NCBI RefSeq assembly: GCF_014596565.1
Contig: NZ_NOIN01000012.1
Location: 94,575-158,574, forward strand
Source of the DNA: Pseudomonas sp. PSB18
GTDB lineage: Bacteria > Pseudomonadota > Gammaproteobacteria > Pseudomonadales > Pseudomonadaceae
Length of the DNA: 64,000 nt
Direction of reading: 5' to 3'
Translations under genes and position numbers: made by a program
Notes under the pieces: generated by a model
The model's database searches: none
What the model was told of the DNA's origin: nothing
What the model saw: the letters and a program-made list of their open reading frames with translations, nothing else
Shown here: positions 8,105 through 15,622 of the stretch, piece after piece
Position numbering within the stretch: position 1 is the stretch's first letter
How the letters are laid out: each line of letters opens with the position of its first letter

Positions 8105-10393
8105 CTAACGCAATGACGTCTCCCGCAGCCACCGTGGAATGGCCGAGCGTTGTTCGTTCAGGTGTGTCCCTGATGTCACTTCGAAACTGGCCTGGTTATC
8201 AGTGGCGGAGCTACCTCCGACGTATACCGTGAATGTCCCGGACTCGACAACCGGTAGATAATCGGTATCGAGCGACGCGAAGTCGTCTTGATCGAGCGTG
8301 AACCCTACGGTTTTTGTTTCCCCTGGCGCCTTGGAGAAACCACGTAGCGTGCGGACGGGCCGTGTGACGCTCGCGACATTCTGGCGCAAATACAACTGCA
8401 CCGTTTCGTCACCGCCTCGTTGACCGCTGTTGCGAACGTTCACCTGTACGTTCAGCGTTTCATTGAAGGCCAACCGCTGTTTACTGAGGATCGGGGTTTC
8501 ATAGGTGAACGTGGTGTAGCTCAGGCCGTGGCCGAATGGATAGAGTGGTGTCCACTGTTCATCCAGGTATCCGGAGGCATACGGGTTGGTTATGCTCGGT
8601 GGCCGTCCGGTATTTTTATGGGCGTGGTAAATCGGAATCTGTCCCACCGATCGTGGGAATGTGATGGGAAGCTTGCCGCTGGGGTTAATATCGCCAAACA
8701 GCACGTCGGCAACCGCGTGGCCCGTCTCCGAACCCAGAAACCAGGTTTCGAGAATCGCAGGCGCTTGTTCGTCCACGGCGGGGAGGGTCAGTGGCCGGCC
8801 ATTCATGAGTATGACCACCACAGGTTTGCCCGTGTTGGTCAGTTCCCCGAGTAACGCATTCTGCGTTCCAGGCAAGCCGAGGGAGGTGCGACTGCGGGCT
8901 TCACCGCTCATGTCTCCGGTTTCGCCAAGCACGGCGACGATCACGTCGGCGTCGCTCGTCACCTGTTCAATTTCCTTCATGACTGGAATGTCGCTGTTCT
9001 CAGGAGAACCCATGGGCAGGTAGTTAATCTCCGTTGCGGGTGATACAGCGCGCTTTATACCCTCCAGGACGGTGATCGAATCTTCGGCATGTCCATCTCC
9101 GTACCAGGGGCCCAATGTCGATTGCGCATCGTTTGCCAGGGGGCCGACGACGACGAGCTTGCGCAGATTTTTAGACAGCGGCAGCAACGCTCGGTCGTTT
9201 TTCAGCAACACAATGGATTTTTGCGCGGCTTCCCGTGCCAGCGCACGGGTGTGAGAGGTCAGAAGTAGAGCCCGCTCTCGGGCCGGATCGCTATAGCGAT
9301 AAGGATCTTCGAATAACCCCAGCCGCTGTTTTGCCAGTAGCACCCGTCGTACTGCATCGTTCAACCGCTCCTCTGGAACCTGACCGCTACGTATCAAAGC
9401 CGGTAATTGGGAAACGTAGTCGACACCGACCATGTCCACATCGACTGTCGCATTGAAGGCCCGCAGGGCGGCCGCTTGGGACGTCGAAGCGACGCCGTGC
9501 TGGATCAGTTCATGGATACCGGCGAAATCGCCGACGACGAGCCCTTGGAACCCCCACTCCTTGCGCAGTTTATCCTTCAGCAATCGTTGGCTGGCGTGCA
9601 TGGGGGTACCGTTTACCTCGTTGAATCCCGGCATGATCGCATCGACGCCAGCCTGTACCGCGGCACGAAACGGCGTGAGATAGACCTCCTCGAGCGTACG
9701 TTCGGATATATCGGAAGTGTTGTAGTCACGCCCACCTTCCGCGGCACCGTAACCGACGAAATGTTTGGCGGTAGAAAGCATCTTCTCCGTATTGGGAGCG
9801 TCCTCACCGCGAAAGCCGCGGACGCGTGAAGCCGCCAGCGCTGAGGCCAGAAATGGATCTTCACCGGCACCTTCGACCACTCGCCCCCAACGGGGGTCCC
9901 GGGTGATGTCCACCATGGGGGCGTAGGTCCAATGCACACCTGCGGCCGTTGCTTCTACGGCGGCTGCCCTTGCGGTACGTCGCGACAGGTCCGGATCCCA
10001 GGCCGATGCCTCGGCCAACGGCACGGGGAAGACGGTGCGGAATCCATGGATCACATCGAAGGAAAACAACAGTGGAATATGCAGACGCGAGCCTTGCACG
10101 GCCTGCTGCTGTACTTTTCGGGTGTTTTCCGCGCCATACACTCCGAGCACCGAACCAACATCCGCGACGTCAGGGAGGCGCAGGCCTTTGGTGTCGATCA
10201 TCGGGCCAGTGGCCGTGAGTTGCATGCCCAGTTGAGTCAATTGGCCGGCTTTTTCTTCGAGCGTCATCTGCCCAATCAACTGTTCGATAAAGACCCTCTT
10301 ATTTCTATCCGGGTCGTTATCGCCGCTTGTGGGTTCCAATCCGATCATGACAAGCAGTGTACCAACCAGGGTGGCTATAAAAAGATGGTTCAT
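8105..10393 (-). CDS. bglX: Periplasmic beta-glucosidase, glycoside hydrolase family 3 (BglX-like)
   Basis: A 762-residue exported enzyme of the size of E. coli BglX. A short signal sequence (MNHLFIATLVGTLLVM...) is followed by the GH3 barrel: MTLEEKAGQL, FSFDVIHGFRTVFPVPLAEASAWDP, APMVDITRDPRWGR, AKHFVGYGA, and the nucleophile region VVGDFAGIHEL, where the Asp is the expected catalytic base. The second alpha/beta domain (ILLKNDRALLPL, VVVGPLANDA) and a C-terminal fibronectin III-like domain (NSGQRGGDETVQLYL) complete the fold. It hydrolyses terminal beta-glucosyl residues of oligosaccharides in the periplasm. It starts 25 bases after opgD stops and is probably co-transcribed, so trimming or recycling of periplasmic beta-glucans is a reasonable job (inference). 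One oddity is Gly-Asp-Phe at the nucleophile where many relatives have Ser-Asp. Confidence 0.88.
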   Translation of the reverse strand: MNHLFIATLVGTLLVMIGLEPTSGDNDPDRNKRVFIEQLIGQMTLEEKAGQLTQLGMQLTATGPMIDTKGLRLPDVADVGSVLGVYGAENTRKVQQQAVQGSRLHIPLLFSFDVIHGFRTVFPVPLAEASAWDPDLSRRTARAAAVEATAAGVHWTYAPMVDITRDPRWGRVVEGAGEDPFLASALAASRVRGFRGEDAPNTEKMLSTAKHFVGYGAAEGGRDYNTSDISERTLEEVYLTPFRAAVQAGVDAIMPGFNEVNGTPMHASQRLLKDKLRKEWGFQGLVVGDFAGIHELIQHGVASTSQAAALRAFNATVDVDMVGVDYVSQLPALIRSGQVPEERLNDAVRRVLLAKQRLGLFEDPYRYSDPARERALLLTSHTRALAREAAQKSIVLLKNDRALLPLSKNLRKLVVVGPLANDAQSTLGPWYGDGHAEDSITVLEGIKRAVSPATEINYLPMGSPENSDIPVMKEIEQVTSDADVIVAVLGETGDMSGEARSRTSLGLPGTQNALLGELTNTGKPVVVILMNGRPLTLPAVDEQAPAILETWFLGSETGHAVADVLFGDINPSGKLPITFPRSVGQIPIYHAHKNTGRPPSITNPYASGYLDEQWTPLYPFGHGLSYTTFTYETPILSKQRLAFNETLNVQVNVRNSGQRGGDETVQLYLRQNVASVTRPVRTLRGFSKAPGETKTVGFTLDQDDFASLDTDYLPVVESGTFTVYVGGSSATDNQASFEVTSGTHLNEQRSAIPRWLRETSLR

Positions 10394-10418
10394 GGTGTCG
10401 GACCCTTCGCAGGCGACG

Positions 10419-12044
10419 TCAGGTGGGCACCGGATACATCTTCTTCGCGGCTGATGGAGGTTCGGTGGTGTGGTACTGGTAAAGCCAGGTTTCGGTAAGC
10501 GTCTCGCCTTCGAGGCTCAGATACAGGCGCATTTCGACCGGCTCGCCCGGCTCGACACTCAAATCGAATTGCGCGTACCAGCGACCGGCTCGTCCGTCTG
10601 GGACTATTCCCGAAAAAATATTCGAAAACGTCCCTCTGGAGGCCCAGAGCACGGCTTCGGGTCTTTCGCTCGGGGAGAGTTTTTCCAGCGGCGCGCCTGA
10701 GAATTCGACGAAGAACTTGCGTACGCCCTTGGGTCGCGGCCGGCCCGCCAGGCCTCCATTCCCCAGGCGTGTTGCCACGCAGCGTGCGAGGCTGGAGGGA
10801 TAGGGTTCTTCGGACAGCCAATGCAGCCGATATTTGAAACGGTATTGATTACCAGCCTCGGCGGGCTCTTTGGGGACCCACATTGCGACGATATTGTCGT
10901 GAATCTCATCGTCAGTCGGGATTTCCACCAACTGTACGCTGCCGGCTCCCCAGTCCCCCAATGGCTCGACCCACAAGCTGGGACGGCGTTCATAGTGCAC
11001 CCCGTCCAAGTAATGGTCGAAAGAGCGATCTCGCTGGAGCAGCCCGAAACCTCGGGGATTATTATCGGAAAATGCGGAGGCCATGGTGCGCGAGGGGTTG
11101 TTAAGCGGTCGCCAGATATGTTCACCCGCTCCTGTCCATAGCGCCAATCCGTCAGAGTCGTGCACTTCAGGACGCCAGTCGAGAGCGGCGGGCTTGGTCG
11201 TTTCGCCGAACCAATACATTGATGTCAGCGGTGCGATACCGAACCGATCGATATTCTGGCGTAGAAACAGCGCCGCCTCGACGTCCATCAGCACACCCTT
11301 GGTGCGGTTCAACACAAAGCGATAGGCACCACACAGACTGGGGCCTTCAAGCAACCCATACAGCGTCATGTTGGCTTGGCGATCGTCGGTGGGTGTCTCG
11401 ATCCAGAATTGGGTGAAGTCCGGGAATTCTTCGGCCATGCCCGCCTGTGCGACATTCAGCGCTATTCCCCGTGCTGAAAGACCGTATTGGTACTGCTCTC
11501 CAATGGCCCGAAAATAGGAGGCTCCGACGAACGCCGCCCAATCGTTCTGCTTCCAATCAAGATCCTTTTGCTTGCCCAGACGGCTTTCCTGAAAACGCAA
11601 ACCGGCAAATCCTATATTGGAGGCCAGTGCCTGGGCCGGGCTGTCGGTGGGCATATCGAAGAGTGATTTGTTGTAAGGGATTTCAAGGGCGACGCCGCCG
11701 GCGACGACGTGTATTTTGACCGGAATACGAAAGAACTCTCCGAGATGGAAGAAGGTGATGGGGTACAGGCCGGGCCCGTTGGCAAAAAGCGCACGTGTGC
11801 TGTCGAATCGAATCTTCTCCAACGCCTCGTAATCGATGTTCGACAGTAGGTGCTCGGGGATGGCGGTCGACTTGACATAGGGTTTGAGCGCCGTTGCTTC
11901 GGCGAGCAGGATCAATGTGTCGAAGCTGAAGGGAGTCGAGGTGTCGGGCGTCACGTCGCTGGCAAACGCGGGGGTAGGCAGGGGCAACGAGGCCAATGCT
12001 GCACAGAGCGAGGTGAAGCTCACGAGATCACGGCGGGTCAACAC
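10419..12044 (-). CDS. opgD: Glucan biosynthesis protein of the OpgD/OpgG family, Tat-exported
   Basis: A periplasmic protein of 541 residues from a GTG at 12044. I prefer this start to the ATG at 12068 because AGGGA lies seven bases before the GTG, while the ATG has none and sits inside a perfect hairpin. The protein then opens with a twin-arginine signal (LTRRDLVSF... ending in AFASD), as expected of OpgD rather than the Sec-exported OpgG. OpgG/D-family features follow: the IPYNKSLFDMP segment, GFAGLRF, FVGASYFRAIGEQYQYGLSARGIALN, MYWFGE, PEVHDSDGLALWTGAGEHIWRPLNNP and RRPSLWVEPLGDWG. These proteins shape the branched or linear structure of osmoregulated periplasmic beta-glucans. There is no opgH glycosyltransferase in the window, so this may be an accessory copy. 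bglX follows in the same direction. Confidence 0.85.
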   Translation of the reverse strand: MLTRRDLVSFTSLCAALASLPLPTPAFASDVTPDTSTPFSFDTLILLAEATALKPYVKSTAIPEHLLSNIDYEALEKIRFDSTRALFANGPGLYPITFFHLGEFFRIPVKIHVVAGGVALEIPYNKSLFDMPTDSPAQALASNIGFAGLRFQESRLGKQKDLDWKQNDWAAFVGASYFRAIGEQYQYGLSARGIALNVAQAGMAEEFPDFTQFWIETPTDDRQANMTLYGLLEGPSLCGAYRFVLNRTKGVLMDVEAALFLRQNIDRFGIAPLTSMYWFGETTKPAALDWRPEVHDSDGLALWTGAGEHIWRPLNNPSRTMASAFSDNNPRGFGLLQRDRSFDHYLDGVHYERRPSLWVEPLGDWGAGSVQLVEIPTDDEIHDNIVAMWVPKEPAEAGNQYRFKYRLHWLSEEPYPSSLARCVATRLGNGGLAGRPRPKGVRKFFVEFSGAPLEKLSPSERPEAVLWASRGTFSNIFSGIVPDGRAGRWYAQFDLSVEPGEPVEMRLYLSLEGETLTETWLYQYHTTEPPSAAKKMYPVPT

Positions 12045-12050
12045 GGTATC

Positions 12051-12094
12051 GTCCCTGCAATTGAACATCTGAGGGGATGTTCAATTGCAGGGAC
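12051..12094 (-). promoter_or_regulatory. Perfect 19-bp inverted repeat over the opgD ribosome binding site
   Basis: The arms 12051-12069 and 12076-12094 are exact reverse complements around a six-base loop (tgaggg on the plus strand). In the opgD transcript this makes a 19-bp hairpin whose 3' arm ends in GCAGGGAC, so the AGGGA ribosome binding site is buried in the stem, seven bases before the GTG start. It could be an RNA control element or a DNA operator. Confidence 0.7.
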
Positions 12095-12161
12095 GCAGCC
12101 GTCTACTGTCAGAGTTGACAGGTGGAGAGGTCCGAAACCTCGGCTGATAGAGGCATGGGGG

Positions 12162-12322
12162 GGCTAATGCCAGTCAGTTAAGTCACAAACTGTGGGAGCA
12201 CAGCTTGCTCGCGATGGCGGTAAATCAGTCAGCAACAATGTTGACTGGCCTGTCGCTATCGCGAGCAAGCTTTGCTCCCACAGACTTTGCGCCGTTTGAT
12301 CCTTAACTGACTGGTATTAGCC
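12162..12322. repeat. Family B REPIN framed by an outer 21-nt inverted repeat (MITE-like)
   Basis: Inner part: an inverted REP pair with core tgtgggagca...gcttgctcgcga (12191-12283). Outer part: arms 12162-12182 and 12302-12322 match over 21 bases with one mismatch (ccagtcagttaag in both). The 161-base unit lies between the glutamate-synthase-like gene and opgD. No coding potential is seen in 12095-12340 apart from this. Confidence 0.75.
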
Positions 12323-12340
12323 TGGGGGCTCCGTTAACGG

Positions 12341-13960
12341 TTACGCAACCCCCACCTCCAAAGGCTCAAAACTGTCCGCCCGCGCCATCTGCCACATCCG
12401 CGAATAAAACGCGCCATTGACCTCGCCCGTCAGCAACTCCCCCGGTTTGAGAAACACATGCAACTGGGAAAACAGCTTGATCTCGGTCGCGGACATCCGT
12501 CGAACCAGGTGCTTGGGTTGCAACTGCGAAGGGTGTTCGAGGCCGGCGGCGGCGAGCATTTCCGCCAGGGCCTTGAGGGTGTTGCGGTGGAAGCTGTAGA
12601 CCCGCTGGGCCTTGTCCGGGACGACCAGGGCGCGCTGGCGCAAGGTGTCCTGGGTGGCGACGCCGGTGGGGCATTTGTTGGTGTGGCAGCTTTGCGACTG
12701 GATGCAGCCGATGGCGAACATGAAGCCCCGGGCGGCGTTGGCCCAGTCGGCACCGATGGCCAGTACGCTGGCGATGTCGAAGGCGCTGACGATCTTGCCG
12801 CTGGCGCCGAGCTTGATCTTGTCCCGCAGGTTCAGCCCCACCAGAGTGTTGTGAACGAACAGCAGGCCCTCGCGCAGCGGCGCGCCGATGTGGTCGGTGA
12901 ACTCGACCGGTGCGGCGCCCGTGCCGCCTTCCTTGCCGTCCACCACGATGAAGTCGGGCAGGATGCCGGTTTCCAGCATGGCCTTGGCGATCCCCATGAA
13001 CTCCCAAGGATGACCCAGGCAGAACTTGAAGCCCACCGGTTTTCCACCGGACAACTCACGCAACTGCTGTACGAACCGCATCAACTCGATGGGGGTGGAG
13101 AACGCACTGTGGCAGGACGGTGAAATGCAATCCTCACCCATGCGGATGCCGCGGGTCTCGGCGATTTCCCGGGTGACCTTGTGCTTGGGCAGAATCCCGC
13201 CGTGGCCGGGTTTGGCGCCCTGGCTCATCTTGATCTCAATCATCCGTACTTGTGGGGTGCGGGCCTGGGCGGCGAAACGCTCCGGGTCGAAGTGGCCGTC
13301 CGGTGTGCGGCAGCCGAAGTAGCCGCTGCCCAGCTCCCAGGTCAGGTCGCCACCGTGTTCACGGTGGTAGGGGCTGATGCTGCCTTCGCCGGTGTCGTGG
13401 GCGAAGTTGCCGAGCTTCGCCCCTTGGTTCAATGCCCGGATGGCGTTGGCGCTCAGGGAACCGAAGCTCATGGCGGAGATGTTGAACACCGAGGCCGAGT
13501 ACGGCTGGGTGCACTGCGGGCCGCCGACGGTTACGCGAAAACCGCTGGGGTCGCTCAGCGGAGCCGGGCGCATGGAATGGCCGATGAATTCGAAACCGGC
13601 CTGGTAGACGTCGATCAGGGTGCCGAAGGGTTTGTCGGCGCTTTCGTTCTTGGCCCGGGAATACACCAGTGAGCGCTGGGCGCGGGAGAAGGGCAGGGCG
13701 TCGCTGTCGGATTCGAGCAGGTATTGGCGGATCTCCGGGCGAATGCCTTCGACCAGGTAGCGGATATTGCCCAGGATCGGATAGTTGCGTCGCACAGCGT
13801 GGCGTTTTTGCAGCAGGTCGAACAACCCCAGCAGGCTCAGCAGGCCTGTCACCAGCGCGATCGGCCAGAGCCAGTCATGCGCAAGGAACGGCAGGCTGGC
13901 GAGGGTGAACAGCACACAGCCGGCAAAGAAGGCGTAACGGCTCAGTAGAGACAGGCTCAT
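12341..13960 (-). CDS. FMN-binding glutamate-synthase-family protein, membrane-anchored
   Basis: A 539-residue protein. The start is the ATG at 13960, with AAGGAAA six or seven bases upstream; the frame extends to 14092, but that stretch is REP sequence. Two hydrophobic helices (about residues 8-50) anchor it. The rest matches the FMN barrel of the glutamate synthase large subunit: FNISAMSFGSLSANAIRALN, GEGSISPYH, QVRMIEIKMSQGAKPGHGG, PEFG-like SPSCHSAFSTP, DFIVVDGKEGGTGAAP, GASGKIVSAFDIA and the cysteine cluster CIQSQSCHTNKCPTGVAT, which in GltB binds a 3Fe-4S centre. The amidotransferase domain is missing, as in archaeal-type stand-alone proteins of this family. Its substrate is unknown; a general oxidoreductase or NH3-dependent amination role is possible. 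It is upstream of opgD in the same direction but separated by a REPIN. Confidence 0.8.
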   Translation of the reverse strand: MSLSLLSRYAFFAGCVLFTLASLPFLAHDWLWPIALVTGLLSLLGLFDLLQKRHAVRRNYPILGNIRYLVEGIRPEIRQYLLESDSDALPFSRAQRSLVYSRAKNESADKPFGTLIDVYQAGFEFIGHSMRPAPLSDPSGFRVTVGGPQCTQPYSASVFNISAMSFGSLSANAIRALNQGAKLGNFAHDTGEGSISPYHREHGGDLTWELGSGYFGCRTPDGHFDPERFAAQARTPQVRMIEIKMSQGAKPGHGGILPKHKVTREIAETRGIRMGEDCISPSCHSAFSTPIELMRFVQQLRELSGGKPVGFKFCLGHPWEFMGIAKAMLETGILPDFIVVDGKEGGTGAAPVEFTDHIGAPLREGLLFVHNTLVGLNLRDKIKLGASGKIVSAFDIASVLAIGADWANAARGFMFAIGCIQSQSCHTNKCPTGVATQDTLRQRALVVPDKAQRVYSFHRNTLKALAEMLAAAGLEHPSQLQPKHLVRRMSATEIKLFSQLHVFLKPGELLTGEVNGAFYSRMWQMARADSFEPLEVGVA

Positions 13961-13988
13961 GCAGTTTCCTTGGGGTAGGGGCGAAGGG

Positions 13989-14079
13989 CTGTGGCGAGGG
14001 AGCTTGCTCCCGCTGGATTGCGAAGCGATCCCGAAGGCGGCTGCTTCGCACCCGAGCGGGAGCAAGCTCCCTCGCCACG
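13989..14079. repeat. REP doublet, family C
   Basis: An inverted pair with core ctgtggcgagggagcttgc and an internal GGGAGCTTGCTCCC palindrome, about 20 bases apart. It shares its head with family A and its palindrome with family B, which makes it look like an intermediate type. It lies between the RR-kinase stop and the FMN-protein start. Confidence 0.8.
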
Positions 14080-14157
14080 GGGATCGGGGCATTTTGCGCT
14101 GGTGGCGAAACGCTGGGCAACCGGTGATGAGAGGATTTCATGTGCTGAGGGCTTATC

Positions 14158-14187
14158 TGTGGCGAGGGGATGAATCCCCTCGCCACA
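14158..14187. repeat. Single compact family A REP palindrome
   Basis: A 30-base near-perfect palindrome (tgtggcgaggggat / atcccctcgccaca) 28 bases beyond the stop of the receiver-histidine kinase gene. It could act as a transcript-stabilising or terminating hairpin at the 3' end of the signalling operon. Confidence 0.7.
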
Positions 14188-14215
14188 CGGTCACTCTTTC
14201 ACAGATAAATCGATG

Positions 14216-15622
14216 TCACCCCGCCAACTTCATCTGCCGCACCGGCAACTCGACCCGGAACGTCGTGCCCACCCCCACTTCGCTGCGCACGGTGATCTCG
14301 CCGTTGTGTTTCTTCACGATGCCATAGGACAACGACAGTCCAAGCCCCGTGCCCTGGCCGATGGGTTTGGTGGTAAAGAACGGGTCGAAGATTTTTTGCA
14401 GGGTTTCCGGCGGGATGCCCGAGCCGTTGTCGGCGACTTCGATCCATACGGTGTCGCCGTCGACGCCATTGCGCAGGGTGATGGTGCCGCGTTCGGGGCC
14501 AATGGCCTGGGCGGCGTTGACGATCAGGTTCATGATCACCTGATTGATTTGCGACGGCAGGCATTCGACTTCTGGCAGCGGGCTGTACTCCTTGACCACA
14601 TCGGCCTTGTACTTGATTTCGTTGGCCACGATGTTCAGCGTCGAATCGATGCCCTGCTGCAGGTTCGCCATCTGCCATTCCTGGTTGGAGTCCACGCGGG
14701 AGAAGTCCTTCAGGTCCTTGACGATCTGTCCGACCCGGGCGATGCCGTCCTTGGATTCCTTGATCAGCAGCGGAATGTCCTCGACCAGAAAGTCCAGCTC
14801 CACCTGCTCGCGCAGCTTGGTCAGGTACAACACCAGCTCCGGCGAGGCGATGGCTTCCTCGGCGTTGCCGTAGGCCAGGAGCATTTCCTCCAACTTGTTG
14901 AAGTAGCCGTCCAGCGCGCCCAGGTTGGAAGAAATGAAACCGATGGGGTTGTTGATTTCGTGGGCCACGCCGGCTGCCAGTTGCCCCAGCGACGCGAGTT
15001 TTTCCGATTGCACCAGTTGGGTTTCCAGCATCTTGCGCTCGTCGATTTCCATCTGCAGCAAGGTACTGGCCTGTTTGAAGGCCTGGGTGCGTTGCTGCAC
15101 CAGTTCTTCGAGTTTGTTCATTTTCAGTTGCGCGCGGGAGGTCATTTCCCATTTGGTGGTGAGGGTGTTGGCCATCTGCTGGACTTCGATGTTATCGAAG
15201 GGCTTTTTCAGGATCAGCAGGCGGTCGTGGCCGTTCAGTCGATCCAGCAGTTCGTCCCAGGAATAATCCGAGTAGGCCGTGCACACCACCACCTGCAACT
15301 GCGGGTCGCACTTCCACAGTTCCTCGATGGTCTTGGCACCGTCCCAGCCCTCGGGCATGCGCATGTCTACGAAAGCCAGGGCATACGGGCGGTCTTTAGC
15401 CAGCGCCGCCTGCAATTTGCTCAGGCCTTCCTGGCCGCCATAGGCCGAGTCGAGCTCGAATACCGTGCCGACCGGTTTCGGTGCTTCGCCAAACAGCGCG
15501 CTTTCCATGTCCTGCAGGTCGGCGTTGCTGTCGTCCTCGGGGGTGAGAATCTTGCGAAAATCCTCATGAATGGCGGGCGTATCGTCGATCAACAGGATGC
15601 GCCGGTTACTTAAATTGTTCAT
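14216..15622 (-). CDS. Receiver-histidine kinase protein (last gene of the signalling operon)
   Basis: A soluble 468-residue protein with inverted hybrid order. An N-terminal receiver (about 1-150; IDD acidic pocket, phospho-acceptor Asp in FVDMRMP, Lys in LILKKPF) is followed by a coiled-coil linker, then a HisKA domain with VAHEINNP (phospho-His, about residue 215-220) and an HATPase domain with NLIVNAAQA (N box), DNGSGIP (G1), FDPFFTTK (F box) and GTGLGLSLS (G2). It thus probably receives phosphate and also signals onward. No membrane helix is present. Its start overlaps the stop of the DAHL kinase gene by four bases (ATGA), indicating translational coupling. Receiver and linker are closely similar to those of two c-di-GMP proteins upstream in the operon, so the three may share a phosphodonor, plausibly the neighbouring kinase. 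Confidence 0.88.
   Translation of the reverse strand: MNNLSNRRILLIDDTPAIHEDFRKILTPEDDSNADLQDMESALFGEAPKPVGTVFELDSAYGGQEGLSKLQAALAKDRPYALAFVDMRMPEGWDGAKTIEELWKCDPQLQVVVCTAYSDYSWDELLDRLNGHDRLLILKKPFDNIEVQQMANTLTTKWEMTSRAQLKMNKLEELVQQRTQAFKQASTLLQMEIDERKMLETQLVQSEKLASLGQLAAGVAHEINNPIGFISSNLGALDGYFNKLEEMLLAYGNAEEAIASPELVLYLTKLREQVELDFLVEDIPLLIKESKDGIARVGQIVKDLKDFSRVDSNQEWQMANLQQGIDSTLNIVANEIKYKADVVKEYSPLPEVECLPSQINQVIMNLIVNAAQAIGPERGTITLRNGVDGDTVWIEVADNGSGIPPETLQKIFDPFFTTKPIGQGTGLGLSLSYGIVKKHNGEITVRSEVGVGTTFRVELPVRQMKLAG

Noticed and set aside
13961..14092. 44-residue N-terminal extension of the FMN-dependent protein
   Set aside because: It is translated REP sequence. A good ribosome binding site precedes the internal ATG at 13960.
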